Part shown: one piece after another, positions 42,177-52,151 of the stretch
Numbering within the stretch: position 1 is the stretch's first letter
How the letters are laid out: every line of letters begins with the position of its first letter
Made by a program: the position numbers and the translations under genes
Assembly (NCBI RefSeq): GCF_000092245.1
Contig: NC_014166.1
Location: forward strand, 1,550,001 to 1,614,000
Origin: Arcobacter nitrofigilis DSM 7299
GTDB taxonomy: Bacteria; Campylobacterota; Campylobacteria; Campylobacterales; Arcobacteraceae
Length of the DNA stretch: 64,000 nt
Direction: 5' to 3'
Notes under the pieces: model-generated
Database searches by the model: none
The model's input: only the letters and a program-made list of their open reading frames with translations
What the model was told of the DNA's origin: nothing

Positions 42177-43205
42177 ATGAGTTTACTATTTACAGAAGGA
42201 CAAATAGGAAATTTGAAATTAAAAAATAGAATAGTTATGCCTCCTATGTGTATGTATTCAAGTGATAATAGTGGTGAATTAAAAACTTTTCATAAAGGGC
42301 ATTATTTAGCAAGAGCCATTGGTGGTATTGGTCTTATTATTTTTGAAGCAACAGCAATTGAGCCAAGAGGAAGAATCTCTTCAAATGATTTAGGTCTTTG
42401 GGATGATTCTTTAATTGAAGCACATAAAATATTAAATGAACAAATTCATTCATTTGGAGCAAAAACAGCTATCCAACTTGCCCATGCAGGTAGAAAGTGT
42501 AATGTTGAAGATGAAACTCCTATTGCACCAAGTGCAATTGCCTTTAGTGATAATAAACCTTTTAAAATGCCAAAAGCTGCAACATTAGAAGATATAAAAA
42601 ATATAAAAGAGTTATTTGTAAATGCAGCACTTAGAGCAAAAGAAGCTGATTATGATGCAATTGAACTTCATGGTGCACATGGATATTTTTTGTGTGAATT
42701 TTTATCACCATTAAGCAATTTAAGAGATGATATCTATGGTGGAAGTTTAGAAAATAGATGTAGATTACTTTTAGAAGCAGCAAAAGAGATTAAAGAAAAA
42801 GTTGATTTGCCTTTGATTGTAAGAATTAGTGCTGATGAATGGATGAATGAAGGTTGGAATATAGAAGACTCAATTTATTTATCAAAAGAGCTTGAAAAAG
42901 TAGGAGTTGATTCCATACATGTTTCATCTGGTGGAAATCAAGAAAAACCAAATAAACCAATAGAATTAAAACCTATGTATCAAGCTGATTTTGCAAAAGA
43001 GATAAAAGAAGAGGTAAATATTCCTGTAATTGCTGTTGGACTAATTACAACAGCACAAGAAGGTGAAAAACTTTTAGAAGAAAAGTATTGTGATTTTGTT
43101 GCATATGGAAGAGAATTATTACGTTCTCCTAATTTTGCATTTCTTGCAGCAAATGAATTTAACAAAAAAGAGTTAATAAACTCTTCATATATGAGGGCAT
43201 TTTAG
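42177..43205 (+). CDS. Old Yellow Enzyme, YqjM/NamA-like class
   Basis: A 342-residue FMN-dependent ene-reductase. The opening LKNRIVMPPMCMYS holds C25, equivalent to the redox-modulating Cys26 of YqjM. The substrate-binding pair H165/H168 is in ELHGAHGYFL. SLENRCRLLLEA and AVGLITTAQEGE are standard OYE blocks. It reduces activated C=C bonds of enones, quinones or nitro compounds with NADPH, which is why such genes are often controlled by electrophile sensors. AAAGGAAA precedes the ATG; the stop overlaps the next GTG start. Confidence 0.92.
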   Translation: MSLLFTEGQIGNLKLKNRIVMPPMCMYSSDNSGELKTFHKGHYLARAIGGIGLIIFEATAIEPRGRISSNDLGLWDDSLIEAHKILNEQIHSFGAKTAIQLAHAGRKCNVEDETPIAPSAIAFSDNKPFKMPKAATLEDIKNIKELFVNAALRAKEADYDAIELHGAHGYFLCEFLSPLSNLRDDIYGGSLENRCRLLLEAAKEIKEKVDLPLIVRISADEWMNEGWNIEDSIYLSKELEKVGVDSIHVSSGGNQEKPNKPIELKPMYQADFAKEIKEEVNIPVIAVGLITTAQEGEKLLEEKYCDFVAYGRELLRSPNFAFLAANEFNKKELINSSYMRAF

Positions 43206-44128
43206 TGAATAAAGAAGAAAATAAAACCAAATATTTTGTTGGTATGTTAATAGCTATGTTACTTTGGGGAGTTGCATGGACTTCTGGAAAAGCAGCAGTC
43301 GAACACTCAAATATACAAGTAGCTTCATTTTGGAGATACACAATTTCTTTTATAGGAATGATACCAGTTATGATTTATATGAAAAGAACTTTGAAAACTG
43401 ACTTTTTAGGATATTTTTATATGATTTTAGCTGGATTATTAAGTGCAGCTTTTAGTTACTTGTTTTTTGCAGGTCTTGCACATGGAGAAGCTGGATATGG
43501 AGGAACTATGGTTACATCATTGGTTCCTTTACTTACATATTTTTTATCTATTTTGCTTTTTGGTACAAGAGTATCAGCAAAACAAGTATTTGCTTTAGGT
43601 ATTGGTGTATTTGGAGCTATTATTTTGCTTCGTATTCCAATGGAGGGATTAGGCTTTTTAAATCTTGATAGTATATATTTTTTAGTTTGCGCTATTGTTT
43701 GGTCTTTTGTTACAGTTCTAACACAAAAGGCTTCAAAAAGAGTTGACCCTATGTTTTACACTTTAGTAATCTTTGGCGTAACTGCTTTTACAAATATGAT
43801 TATTGCCTTACCACATCATCCTTTTGAAATAGGATTATATGATTCAGTATTTTGGTTAAATATTTTATTTGTAGGATTATTTTCTGGAACTTTTGCAATG
43901 GCAATATTTTTTGCAAGTGCTAGTAGAATTGGTGCACATAATACGGGTGTATTTATGTTTATAGTTCCAGTTGGTGCAATAGTATCAAGTTATTTTGCCT
44001 ATGATGAAAAAATAGCATCTTCTACAATAATAGGTTGTTTATTATCACTGACAGCTGTTATATTATTCAACAAAAAAAGTAAACTAGAAAAACTGAAACT
44101 AAAAGAAGCAAAATTAGGAATAGAATGA
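43205..44128 (+). CDS. EamA-family exporter, second copy in the operon
   Basis: A 307-residue protein with ten membrane helices, clearly a paralogue of the first operon gene: compare LLWGVAWTSGKAAVEHSN with VSWGIAWTASKSATIHSN, and FWRYTISFIGMIPVMIYMK with its counterpart. It lacks the N-terminal extension. The start is GTG, overlapping the OYE stop by one base (TAGTG), so translation is coupled. Probably exports a compound related to the first copy's substrate. Confidence 0.85.
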   Translation: MNKEENKTKYFVGMLIAMLLWGVAWTSGKAAVEHSNIQVASFWRYTISFIGMIPVMIYMKRTLKTDFLGYFYMILAGLLSAAFSYLFFAGLAHGEAGYGGTMVTSLVPLLTYFLSILLFGTRVSAKQVFALGIGVFGAIILLRIPMEGLGFLNLDSIYFLVCAIVWSFVTVLTQKASKRVDPMFYTLVIFGVTAFTNMIIALPHHPFEIGLYDSVFWLNILFVGLFSGTFAMAIFFASASRIGAHNTGVFMFIVPVGAIVSSYFAYDEKIASSTIIGCLLSLTAVILFNKKSKLEKLKLKEAKLGIE

Positions 44129-44697
44129 GCAACTTGATTAAAAATGTTTATATAATACATGGATATGGAGCATCAGCAGAACATCACTGGTTTCCTTGGT
44201 TAAAAAAAGAATTAGAAAAAAAAGATACTAATGTAGTAATTTTAAACTTACCAGCTCCTAATTCTCCAAATTCAAATGAATGGAGTAATGCTTTAAAAGA
44301 ACAAATTAAAATAATTGATAAAAATTCATATTTTATCGCTCATAGTTTAGGTTGTATTTCTCTTCTTAAATTTTTGGAAGCTTTACCAAATAGTACAAAA
44401 ATAGGTGGATATATTCTTGTATCAGGATTTAATGCACCATTATTCATTTTAAAAGAATTAGATGCCTTTTTAAAACCTACAATTGATTATGAAAAATTGA
44501 AAAATATAAGTTCAAATAGAGTTGTTATTAGTTCAAAAGATGATTCAATTGTACCATTTAATTTAAGTAATAATTTATCAAATTCCCTAGATGCAAAATT
44601 ATTAGTAGAAGAAAAAGGAGGGCATTTTTTAGAAACTGATGGTTTTGAAGAGTTCCCTTTAGTTCTGAATGAATTTAATAAGTTTTTAAATGAATAG
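44125..44697 (+). CDS. RBBP9/YdeN-type serine hydrolase
   Basis: A 190-residue alpha/beta hydrolase. VYIIHGYGAS (oxyanion loop), nucleophile Ser in FIAHSLGCIS, the acid in SSKDDSIVP and the catalytic His in KGGHFLE near the C-terminus are all present. RBBP9-like proteins are small serine hydrolases with unknown bacterial substrates. It overlaps the EamA stop by four bases, inside the detoxification operon; ester or lactone products of electrophile breakdown are a guess. Confidence 0.85.
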   Translation: MSNLIKNVYIIHGYGASAEHHWFPWLKKELEKKDTNVVILNLPAPNSPNSNEWSNALKEQIKIIDKNSYFIAHSLGCISLLKFLEALPNSTKIGGYILVSGFNAPLFILKELDAFLKPTIDYEKLKNISSNRVVISSKDDSIVPFNLSNNLSNSLDAKLLVEEKGGHFLETDGFEEFPLVLNEFNKFLNE

Positions 44698-44726
44698 AAA
44701 AAATAGTTAAAATAAAAAGGATAAAT

Positions 44727-45860
44727 ATGCAATTTTCATATATTAACCCAACTCAAATTGAGTTTGGACAAGGAAAAATATCAAAAATTAGTGAATTGAT
44801 ACCAAAAGAATATAGAGTTTTATTTCTTTATGGTGGTGGAAGTATTAAAAAAAATGGTGTTTACAATCAAGTAAAAGATGCACTTAATAATCATACTTGG
44901 TTTGAATTTGCTGGAGTTGAAGCAAATCCTAAAAAAGAGACTTTAGATAAAGCTATTTCTTATGCTAGGGAAAACAAAGTAGATTTTGTTTTAGCAGTTG
45001 GTGGTGGTTCTGTTATTGATGGTGCTAAATATGTGGCAAATGCTTTTTATTATGATGGTGATGCTTGGGATTTACTTGATGGTAAATTTACTCCTACAAA
45101 AGCATTAAAAATAGGTGCAGTTTTAACTTTAGCAGCAACAGGAAGTGAATCAAATTCAGGTTCTGTTGTTACAAAAGGTGAGACTAAAGAAAAAAGATTT
45201 TTTCATTCACCATTTTCTTATCCTCAATTTTCGATTTTGGATCCAGATGTTTTAAAAAGTTTAGGTGAAAGACAACTTGTAAATGGTGTAGTTGATGCTT
45301 TTGTTCACACTTGTGAACAATATTTAACACAACCCCATGGAGCTTTGGCACAGGATTATTATGCGGAGGGACTATTAAGAGGTTTGACTGAACTTGCAAA
45401 TACATTTGAAACTAGAGATGACCTTTGGTATGCAAATCTTATGTGGCTTGCTAATCAAGCTTTAAATGGACTTATTGGTCTTGGTGTTCCTCAAGATTGG
45501 GCAACACACTTTATTGGACATGAATTAAGTGGATTATATGGGATTGACCATGCAAGAACTTTAGCAATTATTCAACCAAATTTACTTACAATACTAGCCG
45601 ATGAGAAAAAAGATAAACTTTTACAAATGGGAAAAAATGTATTTAAACTAGATACAAATAATCCTTTAGAAGTAGTTGAGAAAATAAGAACTTTATATTC
45701 ATCATTAAACATAGATTTAAAAATCTCTTCATACACTGAGGATAAAGATATTATAGAAAAAGTAACATCACTTCTAGAAAAGCATGGCTTTACAGAGTTT
45801 GGTGATAGAGGTACAGTGAATAAAGAAGTTGTAATTAAAATATTAGAAAAATCAATTTAA
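44727..45860 (+). CDS. YqhD-like iron/zinc-containing NADPH aldehyde reductase
   Basis: A 377-residue group III (iron-containing) alcohol dehydrogenase. LFLYGGGSIKKNGVY and AVGGGSVIDGAKYVA bind NADPH. Metal ligands are probably D190 and H194 (VVDAFVHTCEQYL), with H265 and H275 in HFIGHELSGLYGIDHA. YqhD reduces short-chain and reactive aldehydes such as acrolein, malondialdehyde and methylglyoxal (known), which fits this operon. It follows the hydrolase by 29 bases behind AAAGGA. Confidence 0.9.
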   Translation: MQFSYINPTQIEFGQGKISKISELIPKEYRVLFLYGGGSIKKNGVYNQVKDALNNHTWFEFAGVEANPKKETLDKAISYARENKVDFVLAVGGGSVIDGAKYVANAFYYDGDAWDLLDGKFTPTKALKIGAVLTLAATGSESNSGSVVTKGETKEKRFFHSPFSYPQFSILDPDVLKSLGERQLVNGVVDAFVHTCEQYLTQPHGALAQDYYAEGLLRGLTELANTFETRDDLWYANLMWLANQALNGLIGLGVPQDWATHFIGHELSGLYGIDHARTLAIIQPNLLTILADEKKDKLLQMGKNVFKLDTNNPLEVVEKIRTLYSSLNIDLKISSYTEDKDIIEKVTSLLEKHGFTEFGDRGTVNKEVVIKILEKSI

Positions 45861-45871
45861 AAGGAATAATT

Positions 45872-46501
45872 ATGGAAAAAACATTTATGGAAGCTATGGA
45901 TTTTAGACATGCGTGTAAGATTTTTGATGAGACAAAAAAAGTAAGTGATGAGGATATGCACTTTATATTAGAGGCTGGAAGAAAATCACCATCTTCTTTT
46001 GGTATGGAAGCTTGGAAGTTTTTAGTAATAACTAATGAAGAATTAAAAGCAAAATTAAAACCTTTTTGTTGGGATCAAGCTCAAATTACTACTTGTTCTC
46101 ATTTAGTAATTGTATTAGCAGGAATTGAAGGTGTAAAACCAGAAAGTGGAATCCCAGAAAAAAGATTTGCAAGAAGAGAAATGCCTAAAGAAAAATTAGA
46201 TTTTTATTTAGATTTATATGCAGGGCACTTAAAAGAGACTTTAAGTAATGATAAAAATATCTACTCTTGGACAGCAAGACAAACATTTATTGCTTTAGGT
46301 AATATGATGACAGCAGGAGCTATAAGAGGGATTGATTCTTGCCCTATTGAAGGTTTTGATAAAGAGGGTGTTGAGGGTGTATTGGGTCTTGATACTTCAA
46401 AATTCCAATTAACTTGTGTACTTCCTTTTGGATATAGAATTAATGAACAGTCAACACAACAAAGAGAAAAATTTGAAGATATAGTTGAATTTATAAAATA
46501 A
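45872..46501 (+). CDS. NfsB/YdgI-like nitroreductase, last gene of the operon
   Basis: A 209-residue FMN nitroreductase of the NfsB type. FRHACKIFDETKKVSDED and GRKSPSSFGMEAWKF form the N-terminal FMN site, and GIDSCPIEGFDKEGV with VLPFGYRIN the second block. It differs strongly from the operon's other nitroreductase, suggesting different substrates. AAAGGAAT precedes the ATG, 11 bases after the aldehyde reductase. A strong terminator follows 13 bases after the stop. Confidence 0.88.
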   Translation: MEKTFMEAMDFRHACKIFDETKKVSDEDMHFILEAGRKSPSSFGMEAWKFLVITNEELKAKLKPFCWDQAQITTCSHLVIVLAGIEGVKPESGIPEKRFARREMPKEKLDFYLDLYAGHLKETLSNDKNIYSWTARQTFIALGNMMTAGAIRGIDSCPIEGFDKEGVEGVLGLDTSKFQLTCVLPFGYRINEQSTQQREKFEDIVEFIK

Positions 46502-46514
46502 TAATTTTATTTAT

Positions 46515-46549
46515 ATAATGGCAAATATTTTGATTTGCCATTATTTTTT
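46515..46549 (+). terminator. Rho-independent terminator of the detoxification operon
   Basis: ATAATGGCAAAT and ATTTGCCATTAT form a 12-bp stem around a 6-base loop, followed by a six-T run. It marks the end of the eleven-gene operon. Confidence 0.92.
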
Positions 46550-46579
46550 GCTATTATCTAAATTCTTAACTAATAATTT

Positions 46580-46585
46580 TATAAT
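46580..46585 (+). promoter_or_regulatory. -10 box of the chemoreceptor gene
   Basis: TATAAT 17 bases before the ATG at 46603, directly downstream of the operon terminator. Confidence 0.45.
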
Positions 46586-46602
46586 AACAAAAGGAAAAAA
46601 TA

Positions 46603-49260
46603 ATGAAAAAACTATTAGGAAATATCTCTTTAAAAGCAAAACTACAAATACTAACTTTTCTTCCCTTATTAGCACTCCTTTATTTTATAAGCAATACCTT
46701 CATAAGTTCATATAAAAAAGTTAAAGAAATGGATGAATTAGTCCAAATGGTCGAACTTGTGAAAATAAATACTACTTTATTAAAAGACCAATCAAAAGAA
46801 AGAAATATCACAGCAAATTTTATTAACTCTCAAGGTGCGAAATATGCAGATGAACTAAAAAATATAAGAAAAGAAGTTGATGATAATTATTCATCATTAC
46901 TTCAAAAACTTATAACGAAAGATAAGATACCCAAAAGTTTAAAAATAAATTTAGAAAAAGATATTAAAACTATAAAAGAAACGTTAAGTAAAGTCAGAGA
47001 ACAAATAAGAAGTGATAATATTGAAAATGTTCGTACTATAAATGCTTTAAATTTTTATACATCGTTAAATACTCAATTATTAAAATTTTTATTAGAAATA
47101 TCTACTTATACGAATGAAGCTGTTATTTCAACTCAAATTATTTCTACATATAATTTATTATCTTCAAAAGATGACACCGAACTTATCAAATCTTATGGGT
47201 TAAATTTGATTTCTGAGTTAGACAATGAAAATGAAGATGAAGATGAAATGAAAAAAAACATTGTATATAATCAACTAAAAATAAAATCTTTATTAAACAC
47301 TGAAAATGAAAAATTTGAAGTATTCCATTCACTTGCATTAAATAACTATTCCAAATATGAAGATATTATCAAAAAAACTAAACTTGAAGATTACAAAGAT
47401 TTTATTAATACTTTATCAAGTGAAGAAGATGTAGATATTTTCTCAGGTGAAGAAGAGTCTTTTTCTAAACTTTCAAATAAAAAAATTGAAATGTTAAATA
47501 AAATAGAAAATAGTGTAATTAACAATTTGGATAATATTTTGATTGCACATGAAAAAAATGCTAGATTATCACTTTATAAAGATACTGCAATTGGTTGTTT
47601 TATTCTTATTCTTAGTCTTCTTTTAGCATTTATTATTTATAAAAAAATTGATTCTGATATGAAACTTTTAAAGAATAATTTATTAGATTTTTTCGATTTT
47701 GTTGCTAAGAAAAAAGATGATATACAAATTAGTAATGTAGAGGGTAAAGATGAATTTGCACTTTTAATAAATACTATAAATGAAGAAGTACATAAGACAA
47801 AAGAAATAGCTTCTAAGGATAATGAAGTTTTAAAAGAAATTGATGATGTAATTAGTCGTGTTGAAAATGGATTTTTTACTTATAATGTAAAATCACAAGC
47901 AGGAAGTGATTCTGTAAATACACTAAAAATTAGTGTAAATAGTATGATAAATATTACAAAAGAAAAACTTGATACTCTTGGTTTAATATTAAAAGCTTAT
48001 GGAGAATATAAATATGACTTTAAGTTAAATGAAGAACAAAAAAGAGGAATCGCAGGAAATATTGGAACTCTAAGCAGTTCTTTATTGGCATTAGGAAATG
48101 ATATTTCAAGCTTTATGGCTACCTTTAGTAATGTAATTGATAAGTTAAATAATAACACTCATATCTTAGCATCTACGTCAGCTACAATTTCACAATCTTC
48201 AAATAATCAAGCAGCTTCATTGGAAGAAACAGCAGCCTCTCTTGATGAAATTACTTCAAATATTCAAATGAATGCTGAAAATATTATTCAAATGTCTCAA
48301 CTTTCTGATAAGCTAAATGATACAGCTTCAAAGGGTAATACTTTAGCTAAAAATACATCCAATGCAATGGAAGAAATAAATACTAAAATTAATCAAATAA
48401 ATGAATCTATTACTATTATTGATCAAATAGCATTTCAAACAAATATTTTATCACTAAATGCAGCTGTTGAAGCAGCGACTGCTGGAGAAGCAGGGAAAGG
48501 TTTTGCAGTTGTTGCAGGGGAAGTTAGAAATCTAGCTTCTAGATCTGCTGAAGCAGCACATGAAATTAAATCACTAGTTGAAGAGGCTACACAAAAAGCA
48601 AATGAAGGTAAAAGTGTTTCGAATACAATGATTGAAGGATACAATGATTTAGATAATAAAATTAAAGAGACTAAACATATAATTGATGAAGTTGCAAGTA
48701 CATCAGAAGAACAAAAAAGTAGAATACTACAAATAAATGCTGCCATTTCAAACTTAGATAAAATGACTCAAGAAAATGCTTCAAGTGTAAGTAACTTATC
48801 TAAAATTTCTCATGAAGTAGAGGATTTATCTCTTCAAATTGAAGATACAATTAAAAAAGCACAATTTGATGAAAGTTATAAAGATATGGTTTGTGATGCA
48901 AATCTAGTAAATGCTGTCTCTAAACACAAAAGAAAACATATTGAATATAAAGATAAACATTTCCAAAAATTAAATGATTTTACAAACTTTAGTATAATCA
49001 ACACAAAAGAGTGTGAATTGGGTGTATGGATTGAGAATGAAGAGAAAAATGATTCACCATTTACAAAAACTGAACAATGGACACAATTAAAAAAACAACA
49101 TGAAATTGTACATACTAATATTCAGGAATATATTACTTTGAACTCAGAAAATACTCCACAAAATAAGTTAGAAAATAGAGCAATAGAGATAGAAGAAAAT
49201 ACATTATTGATATTTGAAAAATTAAATGATGTATTAAAAAATAATTGCAAAAATAAATAA
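46603..49260 (+). CDS. methyl-accepting chemotaxis protein with NIT sensor and CZB domain
   Basis: An 885-residue chemoreceptor. TM1 spans about 13-32, then a helical periplasmic NIT-like domain (about 50-320, with [20 protein letters not shown] near its start), TM2 about 330-350, and HAMP-like repeats. The signalling hairpin tip is [19 protein letters not shown], with [12 protein letters not shown]. The C-terminal CZB domain has conserved His residues and [12 protein letters not shown] domains bind zinc and sense oxidants such as hypochlorous acid (known in Helicobacter TlpD). NIT domains often respond to nitrate or nitrite, so two signals may be combined. It lies right after the redox-detoxification operon but has its own promoter. 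Confidence 0.9.
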   Translation: MKKLLGNISLKAKLQILTFLPLLALLYFISNTFISSYKKVKEMDELVQMVELVKINTTLLKDQSKERNITANFINSQGAKYADELKNIRKEVDDNYSSLLQKLITKDKIPKSLKINLEKDIKTIKETLSKVREQIRSDNIENVRTINALNFYTSLNTQLLKFLLEISTYTNEAVISTQIISTYNLLSSKDDTELIKSYGLNLISELDNENEDEDEMKKNIVYNQLKIKSLLNTENEKFEVFHSLALNNYSKYEDIIKKTKLEDYKDFINTLSSEEDVDIFSGEEESFSKLSNKKIEMLNKIENSVINNLDNILIAHEKNARLSLYKDTAIGCFILILSLLLAFIIYKKIDSDMKLLKNNLLDFFDFVAKKKDDIQISNVEGKDEFALLINTINEEVHKTKEIASKDNEVLKEIDDVISRVENGFFTYNVKSQAGSDSVNTLKISVNSMINITKEKLDTLGLILKAYGEYKYDFKLNEEQKRGIAGNIGTLSSSLLALGNDISSFMATFSNVIDKLNNNTHILASTSATISQSSNNQAASLEETAASLDEITSNIQMNAENIIQMSQLSDKLNDTASKGNTLAKNTSNAMEEINTKINQINESITIIDQIAFQTNILSLNAAVEAATAGEAGKGFAVVAGEVRNLASRSAEAAHEIKSLVEEATQKANEGKSVSNTMIEGYNDLDNKIKETKHIIDEVASTSEEQKSRILQINAAISNLDKMTQENASSVSNLSKISHEVEDLSLQIEDTIKKAQFDESYKDMVCDANLVNAVSKHKRKHIEYKDKHFQKLNDFTNFSIINTKECELGVWIENEEKNDSPFTKTEQWTQLKKQHEIVHTNIQEYITLNSENTPQNKLENRAIEIEENTLLIFEKLNDVLKNNCKNK

Positions 49261-49274
49261 AGGTAGAAAATTAT

Positions 49275-49466
49275 TTGGAAAATAAAAACTTAGAAAAAGA
49301 AGCTTATAGATTAAGATTTGAATATTATAATCTTTATGAAAATAAAGAGTTAAAGTGGCATGAAAAGTATAAAAGTCATCAACTATATAATATTGTAGTT
49401 GAGGGATTTAAATACAAATTTCATGAGATAGCACAAGAGATGCCCAAACTACTAAAAAAACTTTAA
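49275..49466 (+). CDS. small hypothetical protein after the chemoreceptor
   Basis: A 63-residue, highly charged helical protein with no recognisable domain. It starts with TTG preceded by AAAGGTAG, 14 bases after the chemoreceptor stop, and its stop overlaps that of the convergent AEC transporter gene by four bases. The amphipathic pattern (RLRFEYYNLYENKELKWHEK) supports a real protein, but I cannot assign a function. Confidence 0.55.
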   Translation: MENKNLEKEAYRLRFEYYNLYENKELKWHEKYKSHQLYNIVVEGFKYKFHEIAQEMPKLLKKL

Positions 49467-50386
49467 TTAGTATATAAAAATATCATAAGTGGTATATAAA
49501 ATAAAGATACTAAAGTCGATATAAATACTGCTAAAGACATCTTTTGAGGTTTTACATTTAATAAAGTGGCAACTGTTACAGTGTTTGCTGCAAGGGGAAC
49601 AATAGAAAATAAAAACATAACCTTATAGAATCCATCATTTAAAAAGTGCATAAAGTTTTTGTCTATAAAAATAAATATCAAAATAAGTAGTGGCCAAAGT
49701 ATAAATTTAATAGCCAAAGTATAAGTGATAAATTTTTTATCAAGAAAGTTTTGTGTCTTGATATCTTCCATTCCCATCCCTAAAAGCATCATTCCTAAAA
49801 TTGCATATGCACCTTTTAAATAGTTGCTATAATCTACAAACATCAAAGGCATTTTAATATCAAGTAAATTAAAGGTAATACCTAAAATAAAAGCGTATAT
49901 TACAGGCAGTTTTAATACTTTTGTTAAACTCTCTTTTGCACTAAAAAAACCTTTTGCCGTTATGTAATATCCAACAGAATTTTGATATAAAATAGAAGCT
50001 AAAACTGTGAAAATAAATACATCTACTAATTTTGGCTCTAAAAATAATATAGCAAGAGGAATACCAATATTTCCAGTATTTCCAGTAGATGTGCTAAAAG
50101 CTAAAAGATTTGAAGTATTATCACTCCAGACATTTTTAAATATTTTCAATAAAATAAAAGCCATAATAGAACTTAAAAGAAAAAAGAAAATTGGCATAAA
50201 TAAAACAGAAGGAATAAGTTTTACATTTATAGTTGCACTAAATACAATAAGAGGAGCTAAGATAAAAAGTAATATTTTGGCAATGGTATCTTTATTACAC
50301 TTTAAAATAGAAGTACTTATAATACCTAAAATAATACTAAAATATAAGGGGAGAATTTTGCCTAAGAGGCTTAAAAATATACTCAA
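49463..50386 (-). CDS. AEC-family transporter
   Basis: A 307-residue inner-membrane protein with ten helices in two repeats. The family hallmarks are the opening LGKILPLYFSIILG, the central STSTGNTGNIGIPLAILF and, late, SIVPLAANTVTVATLL. AEC proteins export or exchange organic acids such as malate, or amino acids. The start is TTG behind AAAGG. It is convergent with the small gene at 49275, overlapping its stop; no terminator hairpin is obvious there. Confidence 0.88.
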   Translation of the reverse strand: MSIFLSLLGKILPLYFSIILGIISTSILKCNKDTIAKILLFILAPLIVFSATINVKLIPSVLFMPIFFFLLSSIMAFILLKIFKNVWSDNTSNLLAFSTSTGNTGNIGIPLAILFLEPKLVDVFIFTVLASILYQNSVGYYITAKGFFSAKESLTKVLKLPVIYAFILGITFNLLDIKMPLMFVDYSNYLKGAYAILGMMLLGMGMEDIKTQNFLDKKFITYTLAIKFILWPLLILIFIFIDKNFMHFLNDGFYKVMFLFSIVPLAANTVTVATLLNVKPQKMSLAVFISTLVSLFYIPLMIFLYTN

Positions 50387-50533
50387 TTAATGACCTTTTG
50401 ATATAATAAAAGATGCTATCAAATATACACTTGTAGTATAGTTAAAATTTTGAAAATAAGATTCTCAATTAAAATATTTTTATACTTAATCTACTTCTTA
50501 TGTAATATTAATTTTCAATTATTATTCTTATGA

Positions 50534-50539
50534 TATAAT
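50534..50539 (+). promoter_or_regulatory. -10 box of thiI
   Basis: TATAAT with TGA just upstream, 32 bases before the chosen ATG at 50572. This position argues against the longer frame that would start at 50539. Confidence 0.5.
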
Positions 50540-50571
50540 TGCGACTAATTAAAAACAAGGTTCAACTAATA

Positions 50572-52044
50572 ATGGAAATTTCTCCAATAAAGACGCAAAA
50601 ATTTATAATAAAACTTTTCCCAGAAATAATGATAAAAGGAACATCAGCAAAAAGACAGATGGTAGCTAGATTGCATGGAAACTTGCAAAGACTTTTTACT
50701 CGAATTTCAGATGATATTACAATAAAAAAATTTTTTGATAAAATAGAAGTAGTTTGTCCAATAGAATTTGTAACAGAAGTTAGAATCAAACTATTAGATA
50801 CTCCTGGTATTGAGTTAGTTTTAGAAGCATTGCAATTTGATAAAGTAAATACAATTGATGAAATAAAAGAGATAGTAAATGCACATATGGCAAAAGAGAT
50901 AGTAAACAAATCTTTTGTGGTAAGAGTTAAACGTTCAGGTACACATGATTTTAAATCCATTGACATAGAACAAACAGTTGGTGGTTATATGTTAAATGAA
51001 AATAGAGATTTAACAAAAGGTGTTGATTTACGTAATGCTGAAGTTACTATAAATCTAGAACTTATAAATAATCAACTAAATATTATAACACTTAGACATA
51101 AAGGTCTTGGTGGATTTCCTTTAGGTTCTCAAGGTGAAATTTTATCACTTATGTCAGGTGGTTTTGACTCAACTGTTGCTTCATATCTTACTATGAAAAG
51201 AGGGATTAAAACTCATTTTGTATTTTTTAATCTTGGTGGAATCGCCCACGAAATTGGCGTAAAACAAGTGGCTTTATATCTCTGGAATAAGTTTGGTTCT
51301 TCACATAGAGTTACATTTACTTCTATTCCTTTTGATGATGTTGTTACTGAGATATTTAGATCAACACATGAAACATACATGGGTGTAACACTAAAAAGAC
51401 TTATGTTAAAAGCAGCTGAAAAAATAGCAAATGATTTAAAGATTGATGCTCTTTTGACAGGTGAAAGTGTAGCTCAAGTATCTAGTCAAACACTAAGAAA
51501 TCTTGCACTTATTGACCAATCAACAAATAAGTTAGTTCTAAGACCTCTTGCTACTATGAATAAGCCAGATATAATTGATATTGCAAATGAAATAGGCACT
51601 AAAAGATTTGCAGAAACTATGCCAGAATATTGTGGAGTGATTTCAAAAAATCCAACTATTCATGGCTCTTATGACAGAATGGAAAAAGAATCTAAAAAGT
51701 TCGATTATTCAGTTTTGGATAAGGCAGTGGAAGATGCTATTCAAATAAATATTGATGAGATAGGAGAAGATATAAAAGATATTGGACAAATGGAAATAGT
51801 AAGTGATATTTCAAATGGGAAATATGTTATTATTGATATTCGACAAATACCTGAGTGTATAGAAACATCTTGTGAGACTTTAAAGATTCCTTTTTATAAA
51901 CTAAAAACAGAGTTTGAAAAACTTCCCCAAGATAAAGAATATTTATTCTATTGTGAAAAAGGAATATTGAGCCAATTGCATGCCCAATATTTAAAAGATG
52001 CTAAAGGTTTTGATAATATAAAAGTGTATAGACCAGAAAAATAA
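50572..52044 (+). CDS. thiI: tRNA 4-thiouridine / thiazole sulfurtransferase ThiI with rhodanese domain
   Basis: ThiI adenylates U8 of tRNA and transfers sulfur, and in some bacteria also feeds thiamine thiazole synthesis. The 490-residue protein has an N-terminal ferredoxin-like region, a THUMP domain (to about 175), the PP-loop SGGFDS (195-200) and a C-terminal rhodanese-like domain (from about 405). The two cysteines needed for sulfur transfer in E. coli (C344, C456) correspond to C354 in PEYCGV and C461 in YCEKG. ATG 50572 is chosen since it follows the promoter box and AAGG. Confidence 0.93.
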   Translation: MEISPIKTQKFIIKLFPEIMIKGTSAKRQMVARLHGNLQRLFTRISDDITIKKFFDKIEVVCPIEFVTEVRIKLLDTPGIELVLEALQFDKVNTIDEIKEIVNAHMAKEIVNKSFVVRVKRSGTHDFKSIDIEQTVGGYMLNENRDLTKGVDLRNAEVTINLELINNQLNIITLRHKGLGGFPLGSQGEILSLMSGGFDSTVASYLTMKRGIKTHFVFFNLGGIAHEIGVKQVALYLWNKFGSSHRVTFTSIPFDDVVTEIFRSTHETYMGVTLKRLMLKAAEKIANDLKIDALLTGESVAQVSSQTLRNLALIDQSTNKLVLRPLATMNKPDIIDIANEIGTKRFAETMPEYCGVISKNPTIHGSYDRMEKESKKFDYSVLDKAVEDAIQINIDEIGEDIKDIGQMEIVSDISNGKYVIIDIRQIPECIETSCETLKIPFYKLKTEFEKLPQDKEYLFYCEKGILSQLHAQYLKDAKGFDNIKVYRPEK

Positions 52045-52070
52045 TAAAAAATATTTTAATATGTTAATTG

Positions 52071-52076
52071 TATAAT
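52071..52076 (+). promoter_or_regulatory. -10-like box upstream of the repeat protein gene
   Basis: TATAAT 75 bases before the ATG at 52152. A TATAAA sequence lies about 15 bases further on and could serve instead. Confidence 0.35.
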
Positions 52077-52151
52077 AAGGATATTTTGGTATAAATTCAT
52101 TTTTAAACTCAAAAATAATAAAATAGAAGAAGAAAAGAGACAAGGTAAAAT

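Noticed and set aside
46518-46715. A 65-codon plus-strand reading frame between the detoxification operon and the chemoreceptor
   Set aside because: It runs through the terminator hairpin, has no ribosome site and overlaps the start of the chemoreceptor in another frame.
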